In this document: positions 24,416-32,340 of the stretch, piece by piece
Layout: the number at the start of each line of letters is the position of its first letter
How positions within the stretch are numbered: position 1 is the stretch's first letter
Source of the DNA: DASSBR01 sp035688265
GTDB lineage: Bacteria; Pseudomonadota; Gammaproteobacteria; Natronospirales; DASSBR01
Assembly (NCBI GenBank): GCA_035688265.1
Contig: DASSNE010000060.1
Coordinates: forward strand, 1 to 32,416
Reading direction: 5' to 3'
Length of the DNA: 32,416 nt
The notes under the pieces: model-generated
Told to the model about the DNA's origin: nothing
Database searches by the model: none
What the model saw: only the letters and a program-made list of their open reading frames with translations
Program-made: the position numbers and the translations under genes

Positions 24416-26248
24416 TCAGGCAAGGGCTTGTTTTGAATCGCGTTCGCGTCCGGCAGCCGCGGACGGCGGAACGAATGAAATAACGGTGTCGCCCGCCCTG
24501 GGCGTCACCGGCGATTGCGGCGACTGCACGGCGACTTCACCGTCGGCGGTGACGACCAGCAGCACAATGCTGTCCGGGTCGGCTTCACCCTTGTACGCTT
24601 CGTAGTCGTACGCCTCGGTCAGCCGCGTCTTCTGGAATTTCCAGCCCTTGGCGTAATCGCGCCACAGATCTTCGTACAGCGCCTGCTCGTGAAATGCGAC
24701 GCGGCCGCGGAGTGTGCGCGTTACGCCCTTCGGGTCGTTTTCGTCGGCCGCATACATCGGCAGCTGAAAAATCTGACTGCGGCCGAGTTCGGCCGCGAAC
24801 GCGGTGCAGACCAGCGCATTGTAGGCGTCGTTGCTGGTCGCTGCCAGCAGCGTGCCGATGTCGTTGAGCTGCAGCGACGACTCGGCGATTTCGGACAGGA
24901 TTTCGCCGTAAAACACCGGCACGCCCGCGAGGCGTGCGGGCTTCAAGCGGTGCCACGCGCTGTCGGTGAGCAGCAGCGGCACGTTGGCGCCCTGTAACGT
25001 TTCGGCCAGCGCAATGGTCCACGGCGAGGCGCCGACGATCAACATCCGGTTGCGTTTCGCGGCGGCAAGACCCAGAAACCGCGCCAGCGGGCCGATGCTG
25101 AAACCGTGCAGGATCACGGTCGCGAAAATCAGTGTGAAGATCAGTGGCGTGATTTCGTAGCCGTCACCATAGCCGGCGCGTGCGAGCGCCGGCGCGAACA
25201 CGCCCGCGGTCGCCGCGGCGACGATCCCACGCGGCGCGATCCAGCCGATCAGCAATCGATCCTTGAATGGCACCCCCGCACGGAGTGTCGCCAGCCAGAC
25301 CGCTGCCGGGCGCACCAGGAAAATCACGATGGCAAGGAGGGCCGCTGCGCGCCAGTCGATCCAGCCGAGACTGCGCGTCTGCAGGCTCGCGGTGAGCAGG
25401 ATGAACACGACCGCGATCAGCAGCAGGCTGATGTACTCCTTGAAGCGGCGCATTTCCTGAATGCTGGTCAGGCCCATGTTGCCCATGACGATGCCCATCA
25501 CCGTCACCGTCAGCAGGCCCGCCGAATTCTGTGCTGCGTCGGCGGCGGCGTACGCGGCCAGTACCAGCACCAGCAGGATCGGCGGCTTGAGGTATTCGGG
25601 GATCCAGCCGCGCTCGTAGACGCGGCCGGTGGCGTAGCCCAGTGCCGCGCCCAGCACCAGCGCGGTGCCGACCGCGATGCCGACGCTTTCCGCGGCATGG
25701 CCGATGCCCTCGATATTGCCGCCGTAGGACACGAAGAACTCGACCAGCAGCACGCCCAGCAGCGCGCCGATCGGGTCGTTGACGCTGCCTTCCCAGCGCA
25801 GATAGGAGGCCGTGCGCGGATTCAGCATCGCATGGCGCAGCAGCGGGTTGACCACGGTCGGGCCGGTGACGACGATGATCGCGCCGAACACGATCGCGAC
25901 CGGCAACGACAATCCGCCGATGAAATGCGCCGCGAGCAGGCCGAAGACGAAGGTGCACGGAATGCCGAAATAGATCAGCCGCCGCACGCCGCTCGCGGCT
26001 TCGCGCAGCTTGTGCAGTTCGAGATTGAGGCCGCCCTCGAACAGGATGATCGCGACGCACAGGCCGATGATCGACTCGACCGCGGCACCGCCGAACTGCT
26101 CGTGCGGTCGCAGCCAGCCCAGCACCGGCCCGGCGATCGCGCCGGCAAGCAGCAGAAACAGAATCGCCGGCACCCTGAGGCGCCAGGCCAGCCACTGGGC
26201 CAGCATGCCCGCACCCAGCACCGCGACGATGGCGATAGTGAGGTCCAT
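24416..26248 (-). CDS. CPA-family cation:proton antiporter with C-terminal TrkA-N-like domain
   Basis: A 610-residue inner-membrane protein. The first roughly 390 residues form about 12 membrane helices of a Na+(K+)/H+ exchanger, including LFEGGLNLELHKLR (69-82) and the ion-binding Asn157-Asp158 in WEGSVNDPIGAL. From about residue 395, NRMLIVGASPWTIALAETL begins a Rossmann-like nucleotide-binding domain, followed by a TrkA-C-like region (IVLLVVTADGEVAVQSP). A soluble gating domain of this kind is known from K+ and Na+ antiporters regulated by NAD(H). The transported ion is not certain. It is followed closely by the hydrolase gene and preceded by a small membrane-protein gene 9 bp away. Confidence 0.88.
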   Translation of the reverse strand: MDLTIAIVAVLGAGMLAQWLAWRLRVPAILFLLLAGAIAGPVLGWLRPHEQFGGAAVESIIGLCVAIILFEGGLNLELHKLREAASGVRRLIYFGIPCTFVFGLLAAHFIGGLSLPVAIVFGAIIVVTGPTVVNPLLRHAMLNPRTASYLRWEGSVNDPIGALLGVLLVEFFVSYGGNIEGIGHAAESVGIAVGTALVLGAALGYATGRVYERGWIPEYLKPPILLVLVLAAYAAADAAQNSAGLLTVTVMGIVMGNMGLTSIQEMRRFKEYISLLLIAVVFILLTASLQTRSLGWIDWRAAALLAIVIFLVRPAAVWLATLRAGVPFKDRLLIGWIAPRGIVAAATAGVFAPALARAGYGDGYEITPLIFTLIFATVILHGFSIGPLARFLGLAAAKRNRMLIVGASPWTIALAETLQGANVPLLLTDSAWHRLKPARLAGVPVFYGEILSEIAESSLQLNDIGTLLAATSNDAYNALVCTAFAAELGRSQIFQLPMYAADENDPKGVTRTLRGRVAFHEQALYEDLWRDYAKGWKFQKTRLTEAYDYEAYKGEADPDSIVLLVVTADGEVAVQSPQSPVTPRAGDTVISFVPPSAAAGRERDSKQALA

Positions 26249-26257
26249 AGGCGCCCT

Positions 26258-26605
26258 TTAAGTCGGCATCGGCTGATCGTCGAGAAGGCGGATCAAACCT
26301 CGCACGTGGCGATAAATGAACCACAGCCAGGCGACGCCCGCGATCGCGATGCCGACGAGGAAAATCCAGGTCAGCGCGCCGATGATCCACCACAGCACGG
26401 CCCACCAGAACGTGCGGATCATCCACGCGTGATGACTGTCCGCGATCGGGTCGCCGTCGTGACGCTTGATGTAGTTGATAACGAGCGCAATGATGCTCGG
26501 CAACGCCGTGATGGTGCCGACCAGGTGCAGCACGTACGCCACCAGCGCGGCGGCGTTGTCGCCGGTGCGGACCCGGCGGGTTCGTTCGTATCCGGGATAG
26601 TCCAT
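26258..26605 (-). CDS. Small predicted membrane protein (COG3671/DUF4870-like)
   Basis: A 115-residue protein with three hydrophobic segments (about 18-45, 62-78 and 80-98) and the conserved-looking core INYIKRHDGDPIADSHHAWMIRTFWW, which I associate with the COG3671 family of bacterial membrane proteins. Function is unknown. It is placed 9 bp upstream of the antiporter and probably shares its transcript. A dispersed repeat lies directly before its start codon (26611-26636). Family placement is from memory of the motif. Confidence 0.75.
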   Translation of the reverse strand: MDYPGYERTRRVRTGDNAAALVAYVLHLVGTITALPSIIALVINYIKRHDGDPIADSHHAWMIRTFWWAVLWWIIGALTWIFLVGIAIAGVAWLWFIYRHVRGLIRLLDDQPMPT

Positions 26606-26610
26606 CGTTC

Positions 26611-26636
26611 GTTCGCCCTGAGCCTGTCAAAGGGCC
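26611..26636. repeat. Dispersed intergenic repeat of the CCCTGAGCCTGTC type
   Basis: This stretch (GTTCGCCCTGAGCCTGTC, then AAAGGGCC) matches a short repeat that I recall as widespread between genes in many proteobacterial genomes, usually written ...GCCTGTCGAAGGGC. Here one base differs (CAAAG instead of CGAAG). Arms GCCCT (26615-26619) and AGGGC (26631-26635) can pair into a hairpin. It occupies almost all of the 41-bp gap between the SDR stop and the small membrane-protein start. Any role as a terminator or REP-like element is inference. Confidence 0.7.
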
Positions 26637-26646
26637 GTTGAGTGTA

Positions 26647-27366
26647 CTAAAACGATTCGACCGCGGGGCGCAAATCCAGCTCCAGCGTCCACGCTGTCCC
26701 GTCCTGCCGGTGCAGAGCCAGATACGTTTCGGCGATCGCGTCGGGCGCCAGCAGCGTATGCGTCTCGCGCTCGGGCTGGCGCTCGCGGATCGCCGGCGTA
26801 TCGATCTGGCCGTCGATAATCGCGTGCGCGACGTGAACCCCCTGCGGTCCGACCTCGCGCGCCAGCGACTGCGCCAGCGCGCGCAACCCGAATTTGCCCA
26901 CGGCCAGGTTCGCGAAGCCCTTGCCACCGCGCAACGACGCGGTCGCGCCGGTAAAAATAATCGTGCCGCGGCCGGCATCCAGCATCGGTCCAACCGCCGC
27001 TTTCGCCGCCAGAAATCCGCCCATGCAGTTGATGCGCCAGCTGCGCTCGAAATCGGTCGGCGCGATGTCCGCGACATGCCCAATTGCAAAAATGCCGGCG
27101 TTGTAGACCAGCACGCTGGGCGATGAGCCGAAGCGATTGTCGATCTCAGCGAAGGCGTGTTCGACCGAATCGGGCACCGTTGCATCCATTTCGAGTGCAG
27201 CAGCCTCATAACCTGCGTGCTGTAACTCGCGCGCCAGCGGACCGGTGGTTGATGTACCGCGCGCCAACAGAGCGACGGTAAAACCAGCCTCGGCAAAACG
27301 TCGCGCAACGGCGCTGCCGAGCGAAGGGCCGACGCCGACGACGGCAATAACGTCCTGGTTGTTCAT
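26647..27366 (-). CDS. Atypical short-chain dehydrogenase/reductase lacking the catalytic Tyr
   Basis: A 239-residue SDR-fold protein. The nucleotide-binding loop GVGPSLG (11-17) and the YNAG motif (88-91) are clear. The active-site Tyr expected four residues before Lys158 is Leu154 (FANLAVGK), and the usual Ser about 13 residues before it falls on Ala141 in FTGATAS. I recall a subfamily with similar changes and a conserved end (DGQIDTPAIRERQPERE), present here. Oxidoreductase activity is therefore doubtful; a binding or scaffolding role, or other chemistry, is possible. The start ATG has AGGAG 6 bases upstream. It is divergent from the lipoprotein aminopeptidase gene, with a 61-bp gap. Confidence 0.85.
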   Translation of the reverse strand: MNNQDVIAVVGVGPSLGSAVARRFAEAGFTVALLARGTSTTGPLARELQHAGYEAAALEMDATVPDSVEHAFAEIDNRFGSSPSVLVYNAGIFAIGHVADIAPTDFERSWRINCMGGFLAAKAAVGPMLDAGRGTIIFTGATASLRGGKGFANLAVGKFGLRALAQSLAREVGPQGVHVAHAIIDGQIDTPAIRERQPERETHTLLAPDAIAETYLALHRQDGTAWTLELDLRPAVESF

Positions 27367-27427
27367 TGCAGGCTCCTATAGCAGATGTTCGGGTTAGCTT
27401 AGCAAAGCGACGGGCTACAATGCCCGC

Positions 27428-28573
27428 ATGATCCACCGCTTCCTCTCGGTCACCCTCATAAGCATCACCCTGACAGGCTGCGCAACACTCGGCTATTACG
27501 TGCAGGCGATCAGCGGCGAGGTGAGCATCCTCACCAGTCGCCGCGACATCACGGATGTCATCGCCGATCCCGACACGCCGCCGGCGACCAAGGCAAAGCT
27601 CGAGTTCGCGTTGCGTGTGCGCAGTTTTGCGAGCCAGAGTTTGCACCTGCCGGACAACGACAGCTACCGGACTTACGTGAAGCTCGATCGCCGTTTTCCG
27701 GTTTGGGTGGTGTATGCGGCGCCGCCGTTTTCGCTGGCGCCCGTTGAGTGGTGTTATCCCTTCGCTGGCTGCGTCCCGTATCGCGGGTACTTCGCCAGGG
27801 ACGACGCGGCGGCGTTCGCGGCGAAGCTGCGCAAGCAGGGCAAGGATGTTTATCTCGGCGGCGCGCCGTCTTATTCGACGCTCGGCTGGTTTGCCGATCC
27901 GCTGTTCAGCAACATGCTGCGCTGGTCGCGCGTATCGCTCGCCGGGTTGATCTTCCATGAACTCGCGCACCAGCAGGTTTATATCGAAGGCGCCGCGCAG
28001 TTCAACGAGTCCTTCGCCGATACGGTCGAGACGGTCGGCATCGAGCGGTGGCTGACGGCGCATGGCGAGCAGGACAAACTGAAGGCGTACCACCGGATTC
28101 AGGCCGAGACGCGAGCCTTCCAGGCGCTGGTCGGAAAGCTGCGGCAGCGGCTCAAGAAAATTTACGCGGCACCGACGAGCGCCGCGGTGAAGCGGCGCAA
28201 GAAGGCGCTCGCCATTGAATGGCTGAAGCGACAGCATGCGGCGCTGGTGGCGCAGTACGATCAGCCCATCTACTCGGAATGGTTCACGCACCCGCTCAAC
28301 AACGCGAGCCTCGCGGTGGTGACGACCTATAACGTCTGGCAGCCGGCGTTTCAGCAGTTGTTACGCTGCGACGGGGGCCGGCTCGAGCAGTTTTATGCCG
28401 ACGTCAAGGCGCTGGCTGCCCTGGAGCCTGCCGCGCGCCGCGCGCGCTTGAAAGGTCTTACCGACACCGGCTTGACGCCGACCGCGTACACCAGTGACCA
28501 CGGCAACCGGACTTTGTCGGGATCATGCCGGATGTCGAAGGATTCGACCAGCGCCGCGCGCATTTCTTCATAG
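27428..28573 (+). CDS. Predicted lipoprotein aminopeptidase (COG4324, PF10023)
   Basis: A 381-residue lipoprotein. The signal ends LTGC with Cys18 as the lipid site. The body matches the predicted aminopeptidase family COG4324: VWVVYAAPPFSL, GCVPYRGYF, then the zinc motif HELAH at 177-181 and NESFAD (Glu194 as third ligand). The usual family end is near RLKGL (about residue 345). The last roughly 36 residues look non-family and are encoded in the stretch that overlaps the convergent methyltransferase gene (28393-28573). The enzyme is predicted membrane-anchored in the envelope. Activity has not been shown for this family, as far as I recall. Confidence 0.85.
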   Translation: MIHRFLSVTLISITLTGCATLGYYVQAISGEVSILTSRRDITDVIADPDTPPATKAKLEFALRVRSFASQSLHLPDNDSYRTYVKLDRRFPVWVVYAAPPFSLAPVEWCYPFAGCVPYRGYFARDDAAAFAAKLRKQGKDVYLGGAPSYSTLGWFADPLFSNMLRWSRVSLAGLIFHELAHQQVYIEGAAQFNESFADTVETVGIERWLTAHGEQDKLKAYHRIQAETRAFQALVGKLRQRLKKIYAAPTSAAVKRRKKALAIEWLKRQHAALVAQYDQPIYSEWFTHPLNNASLAVVTTYNVWQPAFQQLLRCDGGRLEQFYADVKALAALEPAARRARLKGLTDTGLTPTAYTSDHGNRTLSGSCRMSKDSTSAARISS

Positions 28574-29217
28574 CTGGCGCGGACCATGCCGAACAAGCTC
28601 TGACAATAGCGCACCATTTGCTCTTCGGAGTCGAAATTCCAACTGTAGCGGCGATGCACGACGCGGATCGACTGGAAACCGGCCGCGCCGAGCAGCACCC
28701 GGCATTCTTCGGGATGCAGGAACAGCCCGTGGTGACCGGTCGTGGTGTAGCGGTCGACGGCGCCATTCAGAAAGCGTGCCGCCGGTGTGCCGTCGAGGAC
28801 GTCTGCAAAGGCGATCTGCCCGCCGGGCTTCAGCACGCGATGCGCCTCCTGCACAAATGAACTCTTTTCCGCCAGGTGATGCAGCCCGGCGAGGCTGCCC
28901 ACGCGGTCGACCGTCGCATCCGGCAGCGGCAGATGATCCAGGGGCGCAACATGCGCGACATAGGCCGGATCGATGCCGTTGGCGAAGGTCGCCGACGGTT
29001 CGATGCAGATAATCTGGTCGGTACGGTGCACCAGCGGCCGCAGACCGTCGGCGAGATAGCCGCCTCCGGCCGGCGCATCGCATATCAGGTGCTGCGGTTC
29101 TACTTGCAGCAGTTCGATCAGGATGCGCCGTTCCAGGTCGCGTGCCCGCGGATGGATCCGCGCCGCCTCGTTGTAATGGTCGCCGCGGGCTTCGAATGTT
29201 TCGATATAGTCGTCCAT
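28393..29217 (-). CDS. Class I SAM-dependent methyltransferase, ATP-grasp partner
   Basis: A 274-residue methyltransferase. SAM-binding motif I is LICDAPAGGGYLADGL (about 44-59), followed by an acidic-loop IEPS, LPLPDATVDRVGSLAGLHHL and the post-motif RVLKPGGQIAFADVL. The fold is of the methyltransferase-11 type; the substrate is unknown. The ATG at 29217 has GAGGAG overlapping the stop codon of the ATP-grasp gene (TGAGGAG), so translation is probably coupled. The C-terminus (about 24 residues, basic and Ala-rich) extends beyond what the fold needs and is antisense to the end of the aminopeptidase gene. An open frame to 29340 upstream is within the previous gene. Confidence 0.85.
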   Translation of the reverse strand: MDDYIETFEARGDHYNEAARIHPRARDLERRILIELLQVEPQHLICDAPAGGGYLADGLRPLVHRTDQIICIEPSATFANGIDPAYVAHVAPLDHLPLPDATVDRVGSLAGLHHLAEKSSFVQEAHRVLKPGGQIAFADVLDGTPAARFLNGAVDRYTTTGHHGLFLHPEECRVLLGAAGFQSIRVVHRRYSWNFDSEEQMVRYCQSLFGMVRASYEEMRAALVESFDIRHDPDKVRLPWSLVYAVGVKPVSVRPFKRARRAAGSRAASALTSA

Positions 29218-29227
29218 GACCCTCTCC

Positions 29228-30352
29228 TCAGATCGTCGTCTCCAGGTTCGCGCGTTGCAGGTAAAACCGCAGCACGTGCCTGAATACTTTGTCGATCCAG
29301 GCGCGTTGGTACTCGAAATAGCGATCGTTGTGGTTGGCATTGCTCCACAGGCCGGGGAACGGGTTCGGTTCCCAGATCACCAGTTTTCCCGGTTGCGTCA
29401 TGCTGTAATCGAAGGCGACGAAATCCAGCTTCAGCGCCCTCGCGGCCCTGACTAGCGCTGCGCGGTGCGGGTTGGATTCGTGCAGGAATGCCACTTCCTC
29501 ATCCACGTATGCTTGCTTGCGTACCCGGTCCTCGGCATGCACGCACCACGGTCGCGCGATGATGAGGTGGCGATTGATCCCGCTGTCGCCGGTCACGAGG
29601 TATCGATACTTTCGATAGAGGCCATCGGCCGAGCGGGTGTCGATGTATTCGAGCGCGACTGGGTGGGGTAGCTGGCGCCAGTCGACCTGCTGAAAATCGT
29701 CCGGCGTATGCACCAGTTGAATATAGCCATGGCTGCCGTGGTTATTGCGCACGATGAACGGGAGCCCGACGGCCGCGGTGATTTCGTCGAACGTACTGTC
29801 ACCGGTCAGAGGCAACGCCCGCGCTGCCGTAAAGCCGGCGTGGCGCAGCGTGGCGAGAGCCCTCGATTTGATCGCATTCGACAGATGCCTGACCGGGTTG
29901 ATGACCGGGACACCGGCCTGCTCGTAGCGAGCTTCCAGCGCTTGCAGGCGCCGGAACAGGGCCGGCCTGCGTTCGCGCACCGGATCCCAGAGCCACGGGA
30001 TCAGAAGTGCGGTGCCGCTGGCGGGCCTGGCGAGTGGACTGCCGGCGGTGGTGTGACGGAATAACCGTGCGGCGGCCGGGTCATTTTCCTGCAGCCATTC
30101 GAAGAAGCACCAGTTGTCGCGCAGCCCTGCCTCGCGCACGAAGTGGATGTGACGGCGGCCGGTCGCGGCGAAATGGAGGTGGCGAAAGGTATCGCCGGCT
30201 ATGGCCTGAATGGCTTCGGGGCGGTCGTGAATCCAGTGGCGAATCCGCCAGATGTGCAATCGCTTGCGCAATGCGCGCAAGCGTGCGGCGATCGACGATG
30301 GGGGGCTGGCTTGGCGACAAGCCGGATTGACTGCTGACGTCCCTGTGGCCAT
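29228..30352 (-). CDS. ATP-grasp domain protein of unknown substrate
   Basis: A 374-residue protein with a RimK-like ATP-grasp fold. Residues about 195-215 (INPVRHLSNAIKSRALATL) look like the preATP-grasp to ATP-grasp transition. PFIVRNNHGSHGYIQLV is the flexible nucleotide loop, VALEYIDTRSADGLYRKYRYLV the adenine-binding part, and LDFVAFDYS with VIWEPNPFPGL supplies the Mg2+ ligands (Asp, Glu, Asn). Such enzymes join a carboxylate to an amine through acyl phosphate. The N-terminal 100 residues are basic and lack a known domain. The ATG at 30352 has GGGAG 10 bases upstream. It is the first gene of a two-gene unit with the methyltransferase; the pair's product is unknown. Confidence 0.8.
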   Translation of the reverse strand: MATGTSAVNPACRQASPPSSIAARLRALRKRLHIWRIRHWIHDRPEAIQAIAGDTFRHLHFAATGRRHIHFVREAGLRDNWCFFEWLQENDPAAARLFRHTTAGSPLARPASGTALLIPWLWDPVRERRPALFRRLQALEARYEQAGVPVINPVRHLSNAIKSRALATLRHAGFTAARALPLTGDSTFDEITAAVGLPFIVRNNHGSHGYIQLVHTPDDFQQVDWRQLPHPVALEYIDTRSADGLYRKYRYLVTGDSGINRHLIIARPWCVHAEDRVRKQAYVDEEVAFLHESNPHRAALVRAARALKLDFVAFDYSMTQPGKLVIWEPNPFPGLWSNANHNDRYFEYQRAWIDKVFRHVLRFYLQRANLETTI

Positions 30353-30379
30353 TTGCCCGCGACTCCCTGTCCCGGAATG

Positions 30380-30409
30380 GTTATAGCTCGAGTCTACACT
30401 TATTGTTAA
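30380..30409 (-). promoter_or_regulatory. Putative promoter of the ATP-grasp/methyltransferase unit
   Basis: On the minus strand TTAACA (30409-30404) and TATAAC (30385-30380) are separated by 18 bp, each one mismatch from the sigma-70 consensus. They lie about 30 bases upstream of the ATP-grasp start codon. A TCAA-loop hairpin with CCGGG/CCCGG arms (30434-30447) stands further upstream and could end the preceding gene's transcript, though it has no T-run. Confidence 0.5.
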
Positions 30410-30473
30410 CGCCGGGAAAGCAGCAGGAACGGACCGGGTCAACCCGGGTAGAGGAGGCCCGTCGGCGCGGGGA

Positions 30474-31454
30474 TTATCGCGCCGGCGGCGACTGCTTGAA
30501 GCGGCCGGCGGCGGAGCGATAGCGGTTGTAACGGCCGCGTTGGTTGTCGGCGGCGAGGTAATTCGGCGCTTCGGCTTCGAGCGAATTGGGCTCGATGCCC
30601 AGCTCGGCCAGGCCGGATTCCGCGTCGACGCCGCCGGCCTGGAACGAGCGGTAGTTGTCGATCGAGAACGGCTTGCCGGGCGCGTATTCCAGCACGTGCG
30701 CCTGCAGCTTCGACGCCCAGTCCGGCAGGCCGATCACGGCGCGGCGCACGCCCATCAGGCGTGCCGTGTATTGCACCAGTTGCTTGAGCGTGTACACGTC
30801 CGGGCCGTAGAGCGCGTAGCGGCGGCCGATCGTGTCGCGCCGCGTCAGGCTGCGGAGGAAAGCCTCGGCCACGTCGCCGACGAAGACCGGCGCGAGGCGT
30901 GCGTCGGCGCAGGCGAGCGGCAGCACCGGGATGAACTTGAGCAGGTCGGCGAACCGGTTGATTAGCGTGTCGTCGGGGCCGAAGATTACCGAGGGCGCGA
31001 ACACGGTGGTTGCCGGATTGCCATCCGACGTCATCGGCAGCAGCGCTTCGGCTTCGCCCTTGGTTCGCAGGTAATGGCTGGGCGCGTCCGGCGCGGCGCC
31101 CAGCGCGCTCATGTGCAGCAGGCGCTTGATGCCGCGGCGGCGACAGGCGTCGAGTACCTTGCGGGTCAGTTCGACGTGGACGTGCTCGAAGCCTTTGCCG
31201 TCATGGCCGCGCTCGTTGAGGATGCCGACGAGGTTGATTACGGCGTCGACACCGTCGAACTCGCGCAACAATTCCGCCGGGTTGTGCACGTCCGCGCGGA
31301 CGATTTCGACGGTCGGCAGCACCGTCAGATCGCGGTGCCGGAACGGGTCGCGCGACGGGATGCGGACGTGGTAGCCGGCATCGACCAGTTGTGCCGTGAT
31401 GCGGCGGCCGACGAAGCCGGTGCCGCCGAGAATGCAGATGGTGCGAAAGTGCAT
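30474..31454 (-). CDS. NAD(P)-binding protein, complex I NDUFA9-like extended SDR
   Basis: A 326-residue extended short-chain dehydrogenase/epimerase-fold protein. The Rossmann loop GGTGFVG is at residues 10-16, followed by INLVGILNERG, MSALGAAPDAPSHYLRTKGEAE (Tyr and Lys of the YxxxK pair present) and FAPSVIFGPDD. This pattern is that of the NDUFA9-like group of NAD(P)H-binding proteins. The bacterial members often have no known reaction. The C-terminus has an Asn/Arg/Tyr-rich tail (about 300-326). The ATG at 31454 was chosen; an in-frame GTG at 31490 would add 12 residues. The start codon lies in a potential RNA structure (31441-31490). Confidence 0.85.
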   Translation of the reverse strand: MHFRTICILGGTGFVGRRITAQLVDAGYHVRIPSRDPFRHRDLTVLPTVEIVRADVHNPAELLREFDGVDAVINLVGILNERGHDGKGFEHVHVELTRKVLDACRRRGIKRLLHMSALGAAPDAPSHYLRTKGEAEALLPMTSDGNPATTVFAPSVIFGPDDTLINRFADLLKFIPVLPLACADARLAPVFVGDVAEAFLRSLTRRDTIGRRYALYGPDVYTLKQLVQYTARLMGVRRAVIGLPDWASKLQAHVLEYAPGKPFSIDNYRSFQAGGVDAESGLAELGIEPNSLEAEAPNYLAADNQRGRYNRYRSAAGRFKQSPPAR

Positions 31455-31490
31455 GGGTCGATTGTAGCGCCCCGACCCGGCGCTTCGCAC
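31441..31490 (-). promoter_or_regulatory. Potential RNA structure around the start codon of the NDUFA9-like gene
   Basis: On the minus strand, GTGCGAA (31490-31484) pairs with TTCGCAC (31447-31441), AGCGCC (31484-31479) with GGCGCT (31471-31466), and GGGTCG (31478-31473), which lies in the loop of the second stem, with CGACCC (31460-31455) directly before the ATG. The second and third pairings together would make an H-type pseudoknot over the region where the ribosome binds. The base pairing is seen in the sequence; a regulatory role is inference, and the GTG start alternative would make part of this coding. Confidence 0.3.
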
Positions 31491-31503
31491 CTACGGGTTA
31501 TCG

Positions 31504-32220
31504 CTAAAAGCCGAACGCGAGCTTGGCCGAGTACGTCAGGTTGTCGCCGATCCGGTTGGCTTCCAATGCGAAGTCCATGACGACAAAACTGATGTCGAAG
31601 CCCGCGAAAACTTCGTTCTCGCCGAAGCTTTCGTTGCGAAGCCCGGTCGACGGATCCGGCGTGCTCGACACCCAAATGCGGCCGGCGCCGGCGTAGGGCG
31701 TGAACGGGCCGAAGCCTTTCGAGATCGACAACTCCAGGCTTTCAGTATGAAAGCCGAGTTGGTCGACGCCGGTGATCCTGTTATAGGTGCCGCGCAGGCC
31801 GATCGCCGGCTCCAGGGTGCCGCCTTCGAGGAGCGCGTAGCGCAATTCGCCGCCGTAGGCTTTGATGTTCGTCCCCGGCGCCGTGCTGTAGAACCCGCCG
31901 ATATCGATGCCGCCCGGCAGCCCCTTGGTCAGGCGCACGCGCGCCATCGGCACGGTGCTGACGTCGCTGCCGCCGGTAGCAACCCGCCACGCGGCATCAT
32001 GCTCGATTCGGGTGGTGCTGACATCGAAGCCGAAATTGAAGCCGGTCAGGCCTTCCGGCGCCGCGGGCTCGAGCTGCTTGAACTGCAGCACGGCGCCGAG
32101 ATCGGCCGACAGGCCGTGGAACTGGTCCTGCATCAGAGCGTCGAGGTTGTCGATGTCGCTCGCGAACGCGAGGCTCGAAGAAGCGGCAAGCAGCAGCGCT
32201 GCCAGCAGAATGCGATACAT
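31504..32220 (-). CDS. Outer-membrane beta-barrel protein with signal peptide
   Basis: A 238-residue exported protein. The signal peptide is about residues 1-21 (MYRILLAALLLAASSSLAFA, then SD). The rest is rich in alternating polar/aromatic beta-strand patterns (GFNFGFDVSTTRIEH, ELRYALLEGGTLEPAIGLR, FAGFDISFVVMDFALEAN) and ends with a terminal Phe (KLAFGF), the usual barrel-insertion signal. I do not recognise a specific family; no enzymatic motif is visible. The ATG at 32220 was chosen because the signal peptide begins there; the frame is open to 32274. TACACT at 32265-32260 could serve as a -10 box, without a clear -35. Confidence 0.8.
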   Translation of the reverse strand: MYRILLAALLLAASSSLAFASDIDNLDALMQDQFHGLSADLGAVLQFKQLEPAAPEGLTGFNFGFDVSTTRIEHDAAWRVATGGSDVSTVPMARVRLTKGLPGGIDIGGFYSTAPGTNIKAYGGELRYALLEGGTLEPAIGLRGTYNRITGVDQLGFHTESLELSISKGFGPFTPYAGAGRIWVSSTPDPSTGLRNESFGENEVFAGFDISFVVMDFALEANRIGDNLTYSAKLAFGF

Positions 32221-32280
32221 GTCGGAGCCCCAATGGGAGTTGTTGGTGGCGCGCAGTCTAGTGTAGCGTTTCATTCTTAA

Positions 32281-32340
32281 TAGAACTTAAATCCATTTCT
32301 CTACTCTAACCTTTTGTAGCGGCAGTGATTGAGGAATGGT
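32281..32340 (+). mobile_element. Probable left end of an IS630-family element
   Basis: An AT-rich stretch lies between the outer-membrane protein gene and the IS630-type transposase start. IS630 elements insert at TA, and a TA occurs at 32281-32282, but the exact boundary is a guess. The visible part holds only the leader and ribosome-binding site of the transposase. Confidence 0.4.

Noticed and set aside
25106..26641. Open frame of 511 codons on the plus strand, antisense to the antiporter gene
   Set aside because: The translation is rich in Asp, Arg, Gln and His with no domain pattern, which is typical of the complement of a GC-rich membrane-protein gene. Its last residues come from the dispersed repeat at 26611-26636.
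28393..30473. Idea that the ATP-grasp/methyltransferase pair is a graspetide (ribosomal peptide) cluster
   Set aside because: No short precursor gene was found between 30353 and 30473 or in the gaps around the pair, and no transporter or protease is adjacent.
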